NCBI GenBank assembly: GCA_003162555.1
Contig: PMNQ01000139.1
Span: forward strand, 2,487 to 9,954
Source of the DNA: Gammaproteobacteria bacterium
GTDB lineage: Bacteria; Pseudomonadota; Gammaproteobacteria; Steroidobacterales; Steroidobacteraceae
Direction of reading: 5' to 3'
Length of the DNA stretch: 7,468 nt
Within the stretch, counting starts at the first letter, position 1. Each line of letters starts with the position of its first letter. Below, in pieces: positions 1 through 6,303 of this stretch. Under the pieces are notes generated by a model that was not told the DNA's origin, ran no database searches, and saw only the letters and a list, made by a program, of their open reading frames with translations. Made by a program: the position numbers and the translations under genes.

Positions 1-233
1 GACAGCGTGTTGCCCTGGCGGTCGGTGATGGTGATGATCGTGTTGTTGAACGATGCATGCACGTGCGCGATCGCATCCAGCACGTTCTTGCGTGCCTTCT
101 TGGGCTTCTTGGCGGCGGCAGCCGCTGCTGCGGCCGCACCGGCCGCACCGCCGGCTGCGCCAGCAGCGGCACCGGCAGCAGGAGCTGCGGCGGCACCGGC
201 GGCGGCGGGTTGCTGTGTCTTCTGTTCAGCCAT
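1..233 (-). CDS. rpsK: 30S ribosomal protein S11, N-terminal part (cut by window edge)
   Basis: S11 lies on the platform of the 30S subunit near the mRNA exit side. Seventy-seven codons are visible before the window ends. From about residue 48 the protein matches S11, with the hallmark [19 protein letters not shown] at residues 57-75. Before this comes an unusual extension: residues 9-41 are almost only Ala, Gly and Pro, with nine alanines in a row at 33-41, followed by a basic KKPKKAR patch. The usual bacterial S11 starts roughly 30 residues later. The ATG at 233 is favoured because the next in-frame GTG is codon 51, inside the conserved part, and there is no intervening ATG, GTG or TTG. The Shine-Dalgarno is weak (AGG, 11 nt upstream). 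It is the only complete junction here with a 60-nt gap upstream, so it is not tightly coupled to rpsM. Confidence 0.96.
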   Translation of the reverse strand, partial: MAEQKTQQPAAAGAAAAPAAGAAAGAAGGAAGAAAAAAAAAKKPKKARKNVLDAIAHVHASFNNTIITITDRQGNTL

Positions 234-261
234 GTGTGTTCTTGCCTGCTATGAAACTTGT

Positions 262-293
262 CAAATTCTTTATGGGCCTAATTCTTTACGGGC
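262..293 (-). repeat. 16-bp tandem direct repeat after the rpsM stop codon
   Basis: On the coding (minus) strand two adjacent 16-nt units follow the rpsM TAA directly: GCCCGTAAAGAATTAG (293-278) and GCCCATAAAGAATTTG (277-262), identical at 14 of 16 positions. The last 16 nt of rpsM, including its stop (309-294), agree with the first unit at about 10 of 16 positions and may be a decayed third copy. The gap 234-293 is clearly more AT-rich than the rest of the window. No strong hairpin or U-tract is visible. Function unknown; it may be simple duplication in an unconstrained spacer. Confidence 0.8.
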
Positions 294-674
294 TTACACT
301 TTTCCGGGCGGGGCATTGAGCTTGACGGCCTGCTTGCGCGGCCCCTTGCGGGTGCGCGCATTGGTGCGCGTGCGCTGGCCGCGGACCGGCAGGCCCTTGC
401 GATGACGCATGCCGCGCCAGGTGCCCAGGTCCATCAGCCGCTTGATGTTCATCGACACTTCGCGGCGCAGGTCGCCTTCCAGCGGATAGCGCGACAGCTG
501 CGCACGGAGCGCGGTCACTTCCGCCTCGGTCAGATCCTTGACCTTGGTGGTCGGATCGACGCCCGCGGCGGCGCAGGTATCGTGCGCGCGAGCGCGCCCG
601 ATGCCGAAGATATGTGTCAGGCCAATGCCGATGTGCTTGTTCATCGGAATATTGATGCCGGCTATGCGTGCCAT
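294..674 (-). CDS. rpsM: 30S ribosomal protein S13
   Basis: S13 sits in the head of the 30S subunit, contacts the P-site tRNA with its C-terminal tail and forms an intersubunit bridge with the large subunit. The 126-residue protein opens with [10 protein letters not shown] and carries the N-terminal helical domain ([15 protein letters not shown], about 16-30), the [19 protein letters not shown] segment (66-84) and the basic signature [18 protein letters not shown] (87-104) followed by [11 protein letters not shown]. coli S13 is 118 residues; the extra length is a C-terminal tail [12 protein letters not shown]. The gene starts 10 nt after the rpmJ stop, and its Shine-Dalgarno (AGAGGT) overlaps that stop. 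In E. coli this gene opens the alpha operon behind its own promoter and S4-binding leader. There is no space for either here, so it probably depends on the spc transcript. Confidence 0.98.
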   Translation of the reverse strand: MARIAGINIPMNKHIGIGLTHIFGIGRARAHDTCAAAGVDPTTKVKDLTEAEVTALRAQLSRYPLEGDLRREVSMNIKRLMDLGTWRGMRHRKGLPVRGQRTRTNARTRKGPRKQAVKLNAPPGKV

Positions 675-684
675 GCTGTTACCT

Positions 685-798
685 CTACCCTTGCCGCTGC
701 TTGTGGCGCGCGTCGACGCAGATCACGTAGACCACGCCGCGGCGGCGCACGATCTTGCAGTTCTTGCAGATCTTCTTCACTGACGGACGTACTTTCAT
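685..798 (-). CDS. rpmJ: 50S ribosomal protein L36, zinc-binding form
   Basis: L36 is the smallest large-subunit protein, a zinc ribbon packed against 23S rRNA. The complete 37-residue product starts [20 protein letters not shown]. The four zinc ligands expected for the C+ form are present: Cys11, Cys14, Cys27 and His32. Length is typical of the family (37-38). The ATG shares ATGA with the secY stop (4-nt overlap), and AGGTGAG just upstream is a good ribosome binding site inside the end of secY, so translation is probably coupled to SecY. Placement between secY and rpsM is the classical proteobacterial order. Because this copy binds zinc, a zinc-independent paralogue elsewhere in the genome is possible, but nothing in the window shows one. 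Confidence 0.97.
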   Translation of the reverse strand: MKVRPSVKKICKNCKIVRRRGVVYVICVDARHKQRQG

Positions 799-2156
799 CG
801 CTCACCTTGACCTGCGGCGCCGCGACCGGCACCGAGCAAATTGGCTTTCTTCATCAGGCCGGGATACTGATTGGACATCGTGTGCGCCTGCAGCTGCGCC
901 ATGAAATCCATCACCACCACGACTACGATCAGGAGCGAGGTGCCCCCGAACTGGAACGGCACGCCCTGCGAGGACACCAGCACCTCGGGCAGCAGGCACA
1001 CCGCCATGATGTACGCGGCGCCCCACAGCGTCAGGCGCGTCAGCACCTTGTCGATGTATTCGCCGGTCTGCTGGCCCGGGCGGATCCCGGGGATGAACGC
1101 GCCGGACTTCTTCAGGTTGTCCGCGGTCTCGCGCGCGTTGAACACCAGCGCGGTGTAGAAGAACGTGAAGCCGAGGATCAGCGCGGCGTACAGCACCAGA
1201 TGCAGCGGCTGGCCGTAGTTGAGCGCCGCCACAATTCGCTGCATTGTGAAGCTGAAGCTGCTGTCTGAACCGGTGGCGAAGAAACTCGCCATGGTGGCCG
1301 GAAACAGCAGCAGGCTCGAAGCGAAAATCGGCGGGATGACGCCCGACATGTTGAGCTTGAACGGCAGGTGGCTGCTCTGCCCGGCATACAGCCGGCGGCC
1401 GACCTGGCGCTTGGCGTAGTGCACGGCGATGCGGCGCTGCGCGCGCTCGACGAACACGCAGAAGCCGGTGACGCCGAGCACGATCACCACCAGCGCGATC
1501 GCAAACACCGGCTGCATCTCGCCGTTGCTGACCGATTCGAAGGTGCGGCCGAGCGCGCCCGGGAGTCCGGCGACGATGCCGGAGAGAATGATCATCGAGA
1601 TGCCGTTGCCGACGCCGCGCTCGGTGATCTGCTCGCCGAGCCACATCAGGAACATCGTGCCGGTGGTCATGGTGATGGTCGCGACCAGCAGCCACTGCGG
1701 TCCGCCGTTGAGCACGTACTGGCCGTTCTGCAACGCCACGGCCGCAGCGAACGACTGGAACAGCGCCAGGCCCACGGTCGTCCAGCGCGTCAGCTGCGTG
1801 GTCTTGCGTCGGCCGGCCTCGCCTTCCTTGCGGTATTCCATCAGCGTCGGCACCACCATGCCGAGCATCTGGATGATGATCGAGGCCGAGATGTACGGCA
1901 TCACGCCCATCGCGAAGATCGACATGCGCTGCAACGCGCCGCCGCTGAACGAGTTGACCACGCCGAGGATGCCGCTCGACTGGTCGGTGAAGAAACGCAG
2001 CACCGCGGCCTGGTTGATGCCCGGCACCTGGATGAACGTGCCGATGCGATACACGACCAGCGCGCCCAGCAGGAACAGCAGCCGCTTGCGGATGTCACCG
2101 CTGCGGCTGGCGTCGGCGAGAGTCGCCGTCGGATTGCTGAGTGCGCCAGTTGCCAT
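795..2156 (-). CDS. secY: Protein translocase channel subunit SecY
   Basis: SecY forms the central pore of the inner-membrane SecYEG translocon, which exports unfolded proteins with SecA and inserts membrane proteins from docked ribosomes. The 453 residues (E. coli 443) show ten hydrophobic segments, at roughly 24-44, 78-100, 122-144, 155-173, 186-203, 217-236, 272-292, 318-340, 373-392 and 403-421. The plug region lies around 58-75, between segments 1 and 2, and segment 2 holds the conserved [11 protein letters not shown]. The fourth cytoplasmic loop is basic ([20 protein letters not shown], 236-255). The fifth contains [17 protein letters not shown] (352-368) with the conserved arginine (359) important for SecA and ribosome contact. 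The start overlaps the rplO stop by one base (TGATG), preceded by GAGG. The C-terminus is a short Gly/Arg/Gln-rich tail. Nothing appears missing. Confidence 0.99.
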   Translation of the reverse strand: MATGALSNPTATLADASRSGDIRKRLLFLLGALVVYRIGTFIQVPGINQAAVLRFFTDQSSGILGVVNSFSGGALQRMSIFAMGVMPYISASIIIQMLGMVVPTLMEYRKEGEAGRRKTTQLTRWTTVGLALFQSFAAAVALQNGQYVLNGGPQWLLVATITMTTGTMFLMWLGEQITERGVGNGISMIILSGIVAGLPGALGRTFESVSNGEMQPVFAIALVVIVLGVTGFCVFVERAQRRIAVHYAKRQVGRRLYAGQSSHLPFKLNMSGVIPPIFASSLLLFPATMASFFATGSDSSFSFTMQRIVAALNYGQPLHLVLYAALILGFTFFYTALVFNARETADNLKKSGAFIPGIRPGQQTGEYIDKVLTRLTLWGAAYIMAVCLLPEVLVSSQGVPFQFGGTSLLIVVVVVMDFMAQLQAHTMSNQYPGLMKKANLLGAGRGAAGQGER

Positions 2157-2590
2157 CAGGCCTCGACCTTGCCGCCGGCCGCTTCGATCGCGGCACGCGC
2201 GCCCTTGGTGGCGCCAATTCCCTTGAGGTGCACGGCTTTCTTCAGCTCACCCGATACAACCACTTTCGCGCTTTCGCAATTCGCCGAGACAATCTGCGCG
2301 GCTTTCAGCGCGGCGAGATCGATGACATCGGCCTTGACCAGCGAGAGCTCGTGCAGGCGCACTTCGCCACGCAGCGCCTTGATCGCCGAACGGAAGCCGA
2401 CCTTCGGCATACGCCGCTGCAGCGGCATCTGGCCACCCTCGAAGCCGACCTTGTGGTAGCCGCCCTTGCGTGCGCGCTGGCCCTTGACGCCGCGGCCGCA
2501 GGTCTTGCCCTGGCCCGCGGACGCGCCACGCCCGACGCGCAGCCGCGGACGGCGCGAACCCTCGACCGGCTTGATGGTATTCAGTCGCAT
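2156..2590 (-). CDS. rplO: 50S ribosomal protein L15
   Basis: L15 binds 23S rRNA deep in the large subunit through a long basic N-terminal extension and is a late-assembly protein. The 144 residues equal the E. coli length. It begins [20 protein letters not shown] and continues with the Gly/Arg-rich RNA-binding arm ([20 protein letters not shown], 20-39), then the family motif [18 protein letters not shown] (49-66). The C-terminal globular domain ends with the signature region [18 protein letters not shown] (114-131) and AAGGKVE. The ATG lies one base after the rpmD stop, with GGAG about 11 nt upstream inside rpmD. Its own stop overlaps the secY start. Confidence 0.98.
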   Translation of the reverse strand: MRLNTIKPVEGSRRPRLRVGRGASAGQGKTCGRGVKGQRARKGGYHKVGFEGGQMPLQRRMPKVGFRSAIKALRGEVRLHELSLVKADVIDLAALKAAQIVSANCESAKVVVSGELKKAVHLKGIGATKGARAAIEAAGGKVEA

Positions 2591-2591
2591 G

Positions 2592-2780
2592 TCAGCTTCG
2601 CTCCACCTTCAGCATGTGGGAGGCCGTGTTGATCATGCCGCGGTTCTCCGCGGTGTCGGCCACCTGGACGCTCTGATGAGGACGCCGCAGCCCCAGGCCG
2701 CGCACCGACGAGCTGATGTGCTTGAGCTGCCCGTAAAGGCTCTTCATCAGGGTCACTTTCATTTTGCCGCCGCTCGCCAT
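2592..2780 (-). CDS. rpmD: 50S ribosomal protein L30
   Basis: L30 is a small alpha/beta protein on the surface of the 50S subunit. The 62-residue product contains the family core: [11 protein letters not shown] (8-18), then GLGLRR, followed by the diagnostic [14 protein letters not shown] near the C-terminus. The ATG at 2780 sits 4 nt after the rpsE stop with GGGTGAG close upstream. A second in-frame ATG at codon 7 ([11 protein letters not shown]) would give a 56-residue protein, but it has a poorer upstream site. The longer form also matches the roughly 60 residues typical of the family, so the first ATG is preferred. Confidence 0.96.
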   Translation of the reverse strand: MASGGKMKVTLMKSLYGQLKHISSSVRGLGLRRPHQSVQVADTAENRGMINTASHMLKVERS

Positions 2781-2784
2781 GATC

Positions 2785-3291
2785 TCACCCGAGTATGTCT
2801 TCGAGAGTCTTGCCGCGCTTGGCGGCGATATCGTCCGGCGAGCGCACGCTCGCCAGCGCCTTGACCGTCGCCCGCACCACGTTGATCGGGTTGCGCGAGC
2901 CGTAGCTCTTCGCCAGCACGTTGCGCACCCCGGCGCACTCGAGCACCGCGCGCATGCCGCCGCCGGCGATCACACCGGTACCGCTCGAGGCCGGCATCAT
3001 CAGGATGCGCGTCGCGCCGTGCGTGCCCTTGACCATGTAATGCAGCGTGTCGTTCGCCAGGCTCACGTTCACCAGGCTCTTGCGCGCGTGCGCCATCGCC
3101 TTGGAGATCGCCACCGGCACTTCGCGTGCCTTGCCGAACCCGAAGCCAACGCGGCCGGCGCCGTCGCCCACCACCGTCAGCGCGGTGAAGCCGAACTGCT
3201 TGCCGCCCTTGACGACCTTGGCGGTGCGGTTGACCGCGACCAGCTTCTCCATCAGGTCGTCGGCGCTCTGATTCTTTTCGTTTCTTGCCAT
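2785..3291 (-). CDS. rpsE: 30S ribosomal protein S5
   Basis: S5 lies on the solvent side of the 30S body near the mRNA entrance, where it influences decoding accuracy and mRNA unwinding. The 168 residues match the family length (E. coli 167). The N-terminal double-stranded-RNA-binding-like domain contains [20 protein letters not shown] (20-39) and [20 protein letters not shown] (40-59). The first of these includes the loop where spectinomycin-resistance changes are known in E. coli; no resistance is claimed. The C-terminal domain shows [19 protein letters not shown] (100-118) and [17 protein letters not shown] (130-146), ending with [13 protein letters not shown]. It begins 24 nt after the rplR stop, with AGGA 11 nt before the ATG. 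Confidence 0.99.
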   Translation of the reverse strand: MARNEKNQSADDLMEKLVAVNRTAKVVKGGKQFGFTALTVVGDGAGRVGFGFGKAREVPVAISKAMAHARKSLVNVSLANDTLHYMVKGTHGATRILMMPASSGTGVIAGGGMRAVLECAGVRNVLAKSYGSRNPINVVRATVKALASVRSPDDIAAKRGKTLEDILG

Positions 3292-3315
3292 GTGCTGCTA
3301 TGTCCTGGCGAAGGC

Positions 3316-3675
3316 CTAGAATTCAAGCCCGGCTTCACGGGCGGCGTCGGCCAGCGCTTTAACGCGGCCGTGATACTGGAAACCCGAACGGTCGAACGCG
3401 GCTTTGGCGACCCCGGCCGCTTTGGCCCGCTCGGCAATCGCCTTGCCGACGGCGCGCGCCGCTTCGACGTTGCCGGTGTATTTCAGATCCTTGGCCACTG
3501 CCTTCTGCACGGTGGAGGCCGAAGCCAGCACCTGCGAGCCATCGGCCGCAAACAGCTGCGCGTAGATGTGGCGCGGCGTGCGATGGATGGTCAGCCGCGG
3601 CGTGCCGGTCTCGCGGATCCGGGCGCGGGTCTTGATGGCGCGCCGGGTGCGGCGCTCTTTCTTGGTGATGTTCAT
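3316..3675 (-). CDS. rplR: 50S ribosomal protein L18
   Basis: L18 binds 5S rRNA and, with L5, anchors it in the central protuberance of the 50S subunit. The 119 residues begin with a very basic arm ([20 protein letters not shown]) expected for the 5S-binding N-terminus. The globular domain follows, with [20 protein letters not shown] (27-46), VLASAST and [19 protein letters not shown] (71-89). It ends in the family's characteristic [20 protein letters not shown] (95-114) and GLEF. E. coli L18 has 117 residues. Start and stop are secured by the rplF junction (TAATG, one-base overlap) and a purine-rich AAGGGAAG upstream within the rplF end. Confidence 0.98.
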   Translation of the reverse strand: MNITKKERRTRRAIKTRARIRETGTPRLTIHRTPRHIYAQLFAADGSQVLASASTVQKAVAKDLKYTGNVEAARAVGKAIAERAKAAGVAKAAFDRSGFQYHGRVKALADAAREAGLEF

Positions 3676-4205
3676 TACTTCTTCTTCCCTTCCTTGAGGG
3701 AAATCTTTTCGTCCGAATAGCGCACGCCCTTGCCCTTGTAGGGTTCGGGAGGACGAATGCCGCGGATCTCCGCGGCGGTCTGGCCGACGCGCTGCCGGTC
3801 GGCGCCCTTGATGAGGATCTCGGTCTGGCTCGGCGTCTCGATGGTGATGCCATCGGGAATCGCGTAGGTAACCGGATGCGAAAAGCCCAGCGTCAGGTTG
3901 AGCGTCTTGCCGGCCACGGCGGCGCGGAAGCCGACGCCAACCAGATCGAGCTTGCGATCGTAGCCATTGGTCACGCCGTTGATCATGTTCGCCAGATGTG
4001 CGCGCGCCGAACCGGCGCGCATGCGCGCCTCGCCCTCATTGGCGTAGCTCACCTGCAGCTGCTTGTTTTCCTGCACCACGGACACGCCCGCGGCCAGTGC
4101 CAGCGACAGCGCGCCCTTGGCGCCCTTGACGGTGACCGCATCGGCGCCGACCGTGACGGTCACGCCGGTGGGAACCACCACAAACTGTTTTGCGACTCTG
4201 GACAT
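3675..4205 (-). CDS. rplF: 50S ribosomal protein L6
   Basis: L6 consists of two related alpha/beta domains at the base of the L7/L12 stalk, near the factor-binding site of the 50S subunit. The 176 residues (E. coli 177) start [17 protein letters not shown] and contain the first-domain [20 protein letters not shown] (67-86) and the second-domain entry [11 protein letters not shown] (87-97). The family signature [14 protein letters not shown] (153-166) is near a lysine-rich C-terminus (KEGKKK). The canonical Asn-Pro near residue 7 of many homologues is Gln-Phe here, a minor difference. It starts 20 nt after rpsH, which ends in TAG with a second in-frame TAG two codons on. The ribosome binding site is weak (GCGGA, about 9 nt upstream). 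Confidence 0.98.
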   Translation of the reverse strand: MSRVAKQFVVVPTGVTVTVGADAVTVKGAKGALSLALAAGVSVVQENKQLQVSYANEGEARMRAGSARAHLANMINGVTNGYDRKLDLVGVGFRAAVAGKTLNLTLGFSHPVTYAIPDGITIETPSQTEILIKGADRQRVGQTAAEIRGIRPPEPYKGKGVRYSDEKISLKEGKKK

Positions 4206-4225
4206 ATTCGTATTCCGCTCTAGCT

Positions 4226-4621
4226 CTAGGCCACGATGCAGATGACTTCGCCGCCCTGGCCGATGGCCCGCGCCGCGCGATCGGTCATCACACCCTTGGG
4301 CGTCGAGACAATCACTGTTCCCATGCCGCCGAGCACGCGCGGCAGTTCTTCCTTGCCGCGGTAGATGCGCAGGCCCGGGCGGCTGACCCGCTCGAGCCGG
4401 TCGATCACCGGCCGGCCTTCGTAGTACTTCAGATCGACGGTCAGCAGCGGCTTGCCCGCCTCGTCACCGATATTGAAATCGGCGATGAAACCCTCGCTCT
4501 TCAACACGCGAAGAATGGCGGCCTTCAGTTTCGAAGACGCCATCGTCACGCTGGTCTTGCGCGCGCTCTGCCCGTTACGTATGCGGGTCAGCAGGTCGGC
4601 AACCGGATCGGTCATGCTCAT
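4226..4621 (-). CDS. rpsH: 30S ribosomal protein S8
   Basis: S8 is a primary 16S rRNA-binding protein that organises the central domain during 30S assembly. In E. coli it also represses the spc operon by binding its own mRNA around the rplE start. The 131 residues begin [20 protein letters not shown], the typical N-terminus, and include [17 protein letters not shown] (30-46), [20 protein letters not shown] (78-97) and the diagnostic RNA-binding signature [18 protein letters not shown] (101-118) before [10 protein letters not shown]. coli S8 has 130 residues. The start is clear: TAGGAG at the rpsN stop is a strong Shine-Dalgarno 8 nt before the ATG. Confidence 0.98.
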   Translation of the reverse strand: MSMTDPVADLLTRIRNGQSARKTSVTMASSKLKAAILRVLKSEGFIADFNIGDEAGKPLLTVDLKYYEGRPVIDRLERVSRPGLRIYRGKEELPRVLGGMGTVIVSTPKGVMTDRAARAIGQGGEVICIVA

Positions 4622-4632
4622 CGTTATGGCTC

Positions 4633-4938
4633 CTACCAGCTCGCCTTGGCGAGCCCGGGAATCTCGCCGCGGGCGGCGACTTCACGAATCTTGGTGCGTG
4701 CCAGGCCAAACTTGCTGTACACGCCGCGGGCCCGGCCGGTAATCGCGCAACGGTTGCGCTGGCGGGTCGGGCTCGCATCGCGCGGCAGCGTTTGCAGCTT
4801 GGCCTGCGCCGCCGACCGTTCCTCCTGCGAGGACTTCGGGCTGCGGATCGCTTCCTTGAGCTGCGCGCGCACCGTGGCGTATTTCTTCGCCACCTTCACC
4901 CGGCGCTTGTCGCGTTCGATCATGTTGGTCTTGGCCAT
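4633..4938 (-). CDS. rpsN: 30S ribosomal protein S14, long zinc-free form
   Basis: S14 is located in the 30S head near S3 and S10. The 101-residue length and the single cysteine (Cys64) identify the long C-minus type without a zinc ribbon, as in E. coli (101 residues) and most beta/gammaproteobacteria. The N-terminal half is helical and basic ([20 protein letters not shown]). The C-terminal rRNA-binding part contains [14 protein letters not shown] (51-64), [19 protein letters not shown] (68-86) and the conserved [11 protein letters not shown] ending. The start codon has GAGGA 6-10 nt upstream and follows the rplE stop by 28 nt. With zinc-type L36 in the same operon, the two zinc-variable proteins here are of opposite type, as in E. 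coli. Confidence 0.98.
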   Translation of the reverse strand: MAKTNMIERDKRRVKVAKKYATVRAQLKEAIRSPKSSQEERSAAQAKLQTLPRDASPTRQRNRCAITGRARGVYSKFGLARTKIREVAARGEIPGLAKASW

Positions 4939-4966
4939 GCCAGATCCTCGAGAGTGTCCGTCCCGC

Positions 4967-5506
4967 CTACTTGCGGAACGGAAAGTTGAAAGCGGTCAAC
5001 AACGCGCGGCCCTGCGCGTTGTCGCGCGCCGTGGTGGTGATGGTGATGTCCATGCCGCGCACCTGGTCGATGGCGTCGTACTGGATCTCCGGGAAAATAA
5101 TCTGTTCCTTGACGCCAAGCGTGTAGTTGCCGCGGCCATCGAAGGCGCGCGCCGAGACGCCGCGGAAGTCGCGGATGCGCGGCATCGCCACGCTGATCAA
5201 CCGGTCGAGGAACTCGTACATGCGCGCACCGCGCAGCGTGACCTTGCAGCCAATCGCCAGGCCCTCGCGCAGCTTGAACGCGGCGATCGCCTTCTTCGAC
5301 TTGCAGATCAGCGGCTTCTGGCCGGTGATCTTGGTCAGGTCGGCGACCGCGGCGTCCATCAGCTTGCGGTCAGCCACGGCTTCGCCGACGCCCATGTTGA
5401 CCGTGATCTTGGTGATCTTCGGCACTTCCATGGGATTCTTCAGCCCGAGCTCGCTGCGCAGCTGTGGGACGATCTTCTCGCGATAAATTTCTTGCAGTCT
5501 TGCCAT
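4967..5506 (-). CDS. rplE: 50S ribosomal protein L5
   Basis: L5 binds 5S rRNA with L18 and L25 in the central protuberance and touches the P-site tRNA and S13. The 179 residues equal the E. coli length. It starts [20 protein letters not shown], followed by [16 protein letters not shown] (28-43), a family signature, then [20 protein letters not shown] (60-79), the conserved [20 protein letters not shown] (114-133) with EQIIFPEI after it, and ends [12 protein letters not shown]. The frame stays open upstream to 5632, but that part overlaps rplX and is unlike L5; the ATG at 5506 gives the canonical N-terminus. It begins 25 nt after rplX, with AGG about 10 nt before the ATG. In E. coli the S8 repressor site covers this start region. 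Confidence 0.98.
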   Translation of the reverse strand: MARLQEIYREKIVPQLRSELGLKNPMEVPKITKITVNMGVGEAVADRKLMDAAVADLTKITGQKPLICKSKKAIAAFKLREGLAIGCKVTLRGARMYEFLDRLISVAMPRIRDFRGVSARAFDGRGNYTLGVKEQIIFPEIQYDAIDQVRGMDITITTTARDNAQGRALLTAFNFPFRK

Positions 5507-5531
5507 AACTTTTAAACCTGCGCCCCGTTCC

Positions 5532-5849
5532 TCAGGCGTCGATGACTTCGCCGTTCGACTTGAAGAAGCGAACCTTCTTGCCGTCGGCCAGCGTCTTGAT
5601 GCCCACGCGATCGCCCTTCTTGGCGGCCGCATTCCACAGCGCCACCTTGGCGAGCGGCATCGGCATTTCCTTCTCGATGATGCCGCCCGGCTGGTTGTCC
5701 TGCGGATTCGCCTTGGTGTGCCGCTTGACCCGGTTGAGATTCTCGACCAGCACCGAGCCGCCGCTGAGCACGCGCGTCACGGCGCCACGCCGGCCCTTGT
5801 CGCGGCCCGACAGCACCACCACCTGGTCGCCTTTTCGAATTGTTCTCAT
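5532..5849 (-). CDS. rplX: 50S ribosomal protein L24
   Basis: L24 is an early-assembly protein bound to domain I of 23S rRNA near the exit of the peptide tunnel. The 105 residues (E. coli 104) open with the KOW motif: [20 protein letters not shown] then RGAVTRVL. They continue with [20 protein letters not shown] (39-58), the typical [17 protein letters not shown] segment (59-75) and a C-terminus [20 protein letters not shown] followed by EVIDA. The ATG at 5849 is fixed by the KOW motif beginning at residue 3. This is the only spc gene here with a long upstream gap (85 nt). Its Shine-Dalgarno-like purines (GAGCGAAG) lie within a small hairpin abutting the ATG, so translation initiation may be weak or structured. 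Confidence 0.97.
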   Translation of the reverse strand: MRTIRKGDQVVVLSGRDKGRRGAVTRVLSGGSVLVENLNRVKRHTKANPQDNQPGGIIEKEMPMPLAKVALWNAAAKKGDRVGIKTLADGKKVRFFKSNGEVIDA

Positions 5850-5860
5850 GAGCTTCGCTC
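5850..5860 (-). promoter_or_regulatory. Small hairpin enclosing the rplX ribosome binding site
   Basis: On the coding strand GAGC-GAA-GCTC is a perfect 4-bp inverted repeat with a 3-nt loop, ending at the base before the rplX ATG. The only purine-rich stretch that could pair with 16S rRNA (GAGCGAAG) is inside it. The stem is short and could have arisen by chance, so a role in controlling L24 translation is only an inference. Confidence 0.4.
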
Positions 5861-5869
5861 AACGGTTAA

Positions 5870-5892
5870 CGCGGTCGCGAAGCGCGACCGCG
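5870..5892 (-). promoter_or_regulatory. Perfect 10-bp hairpin in the rplN-rplX gap
   Basis: The arms CGCGGTCGCG and CGCGACCGCG are exactly complementary and separated by a 3-nt loop (CTT on the coding strand). Nine of the ten pairs in this very stable stem are G-C. It lies 42 nt after the rplN stop and 20 nt before the rplX ATG. No run of U follows it (TTAACCG comes next), so it does not look like an intrinsic terminator. Possible roles are an RNA-processing or 3'-end-stabilising structure at the S10/spc boundary, or a dispersed palindromic repeat. The sequence alone does not decide. Confidence 0.65.
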
Positions 5893-5900
5893 ACAAATAA

Positions 5901-5910
5901 GCAGCGCTGC
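5901..5910. repeat. 10-bp palindrome in the rplN-rplX gap
   Basis: GCAGCGCTGC is a perfect self-complementary palindrome 24 nt after the rplN stop on the coding strand. With no loop it would need to open its central bases to fold. It may be a chance occurrence in GC-rich DNA, but it sits in the same short gap as two hairpins, which raises interest slightly. Confidence 0.4.
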
Positions 5911-5934
5911 GCGCCGATATGACCACTCCGCTCA

Positions 5935-6303
5935 TCACAGCACCTCAGGCGCGAGCGAGATGATCTTCATGAACTGCGCCGTGCGAAGCTCGCGCGTCAC
6001 CGGCCCGAAGATGCGCGTGCCGACCGGCTCGAGCTTCGGGGTCAGCAGCACGGCCGCGTTGCCGTCGAACTTGATCAGCGAGCCGTCGGCGCGCCGCACA
6101 CCACGCCGCGTGCGCACCACCACCGCGTCGTACACTTCGCCCTTCTTGACCTTGCCGCGCGGGATCGCATCCTTGATGCTGACCTTGATGACATCGCCAA
6201 CCGTCGCGTAGCGCCGATGGCTGCCGCCCAGCACCTTGATGCACATCACCGTGCGGGCGCCGCTGTTGTCGGCGGCATTGAGGATGGACTGCATCTGGAT
6301 CAT
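5935..6303 (-). CDS. rplN: 50S ribosomal protein L14
   Basis: L14 sits at the subunit interface and forms a bridge to 16S rRNA; it is also the docking site for the silencing factor RsfS in bacteria. The 122 residues (E. coli 123) start [20 protein letters not shown] and contain [20 protein letters not shown] (23-42), the basic [20 protein letters not shown] (44-63), [20 protein letters not shown] (64-83) and the conserved [13 protein letters not shown] (95-107) before [12 protein letters not shown]. The ATG overlaps the rpsQ stop by 4 nt (ATGA), with AAGG upstream. The stop is doubled: TGATGA. In E. coli the spc promoter lies just before rplN; the overlap with rpsQ leaves no gap for that here, although a promoter inside rpsQ cannot be excluded. 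Confidence 0.98.
   Translation of the reverse strand: MIQMQSILNAADNSGARTVMCIKVLGGSHRRYATVGDVIKVSIKDAIPRGKVKKGEVYDAVVVRTRRGVRRADGSLIKFDGNAAVLLTPKLEPVGTRIFGPVTRELRTAQFMKIISLAPEVL

Noticed and set aside
236..264. Possible promoter for rpsK with TTGACA at 264-259 (minus strand)
   Set aside because: The -35 match is perfect, but 17 nt downstream is GAACAC, not a -10 box, and transcription would start at or after the rpsK ATG.
402..1268. 288-codon open frame on the plus strand opposite rpsM, rpmJ and the end of secY
   Set aside because: Covers three well-identified minus-strand genes and has a shadow-like composition with no recognisable family.
1368..2459. 363-codon open frame on the plus strand opposite secY and rplO
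   Set aside because: Antisense shadow: it spans the secY/rplO junction and the product is His/Arg/Asp-rich with no domain.
2594..2603. Ten-base GAGCGAAGCT shared just upstream of rplO and rplX start codons
   Set aside because: At rplO it is the end of rpmD coding sequence (Glu-Arg-Ser); a purine-rich match near two start codons is plausible by chance and as a Shine-Dalgarno-like sequence.
2764..3720. 318-codon open frame on the plus strand opposite rpsE and rplR
   Set aside because: Same reasoning: fully antisense to conserved genes, with no family resemblance.
4002..4020. 8-bp inverted repeat GCGCGCCG / CGGCGCGC with a 3-nt loop inside rplF
   Set aside because: It encodes conserved L6 residues (SARAH region) using GC-rich Ala/Arg codons; coding constraint and composition explain it.
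4190..5515. 441-codon open frame on the plus strand opposite rpsH, rpsN and rplE
   Set aside because: It crosses three conserved ribosomal genes and their junctions, has Arg/His/Ala/Leu-rich composition without recognisable domains, and is the expected antisense shadow of GC-rich codon usage.
5512..5862. 116-codon minus-strand frame overlapping rplX
   Set aside because: Out of frame with the clear L24 protein and without any similarity; rplX explains this stretch.
5870..5892. Rho-independent terminator between rplN and rplX
   Set aside because: The stem is strong, but no U-rich tract follows on the coding strand, and termination here would cut off the essential downstream spc genes.
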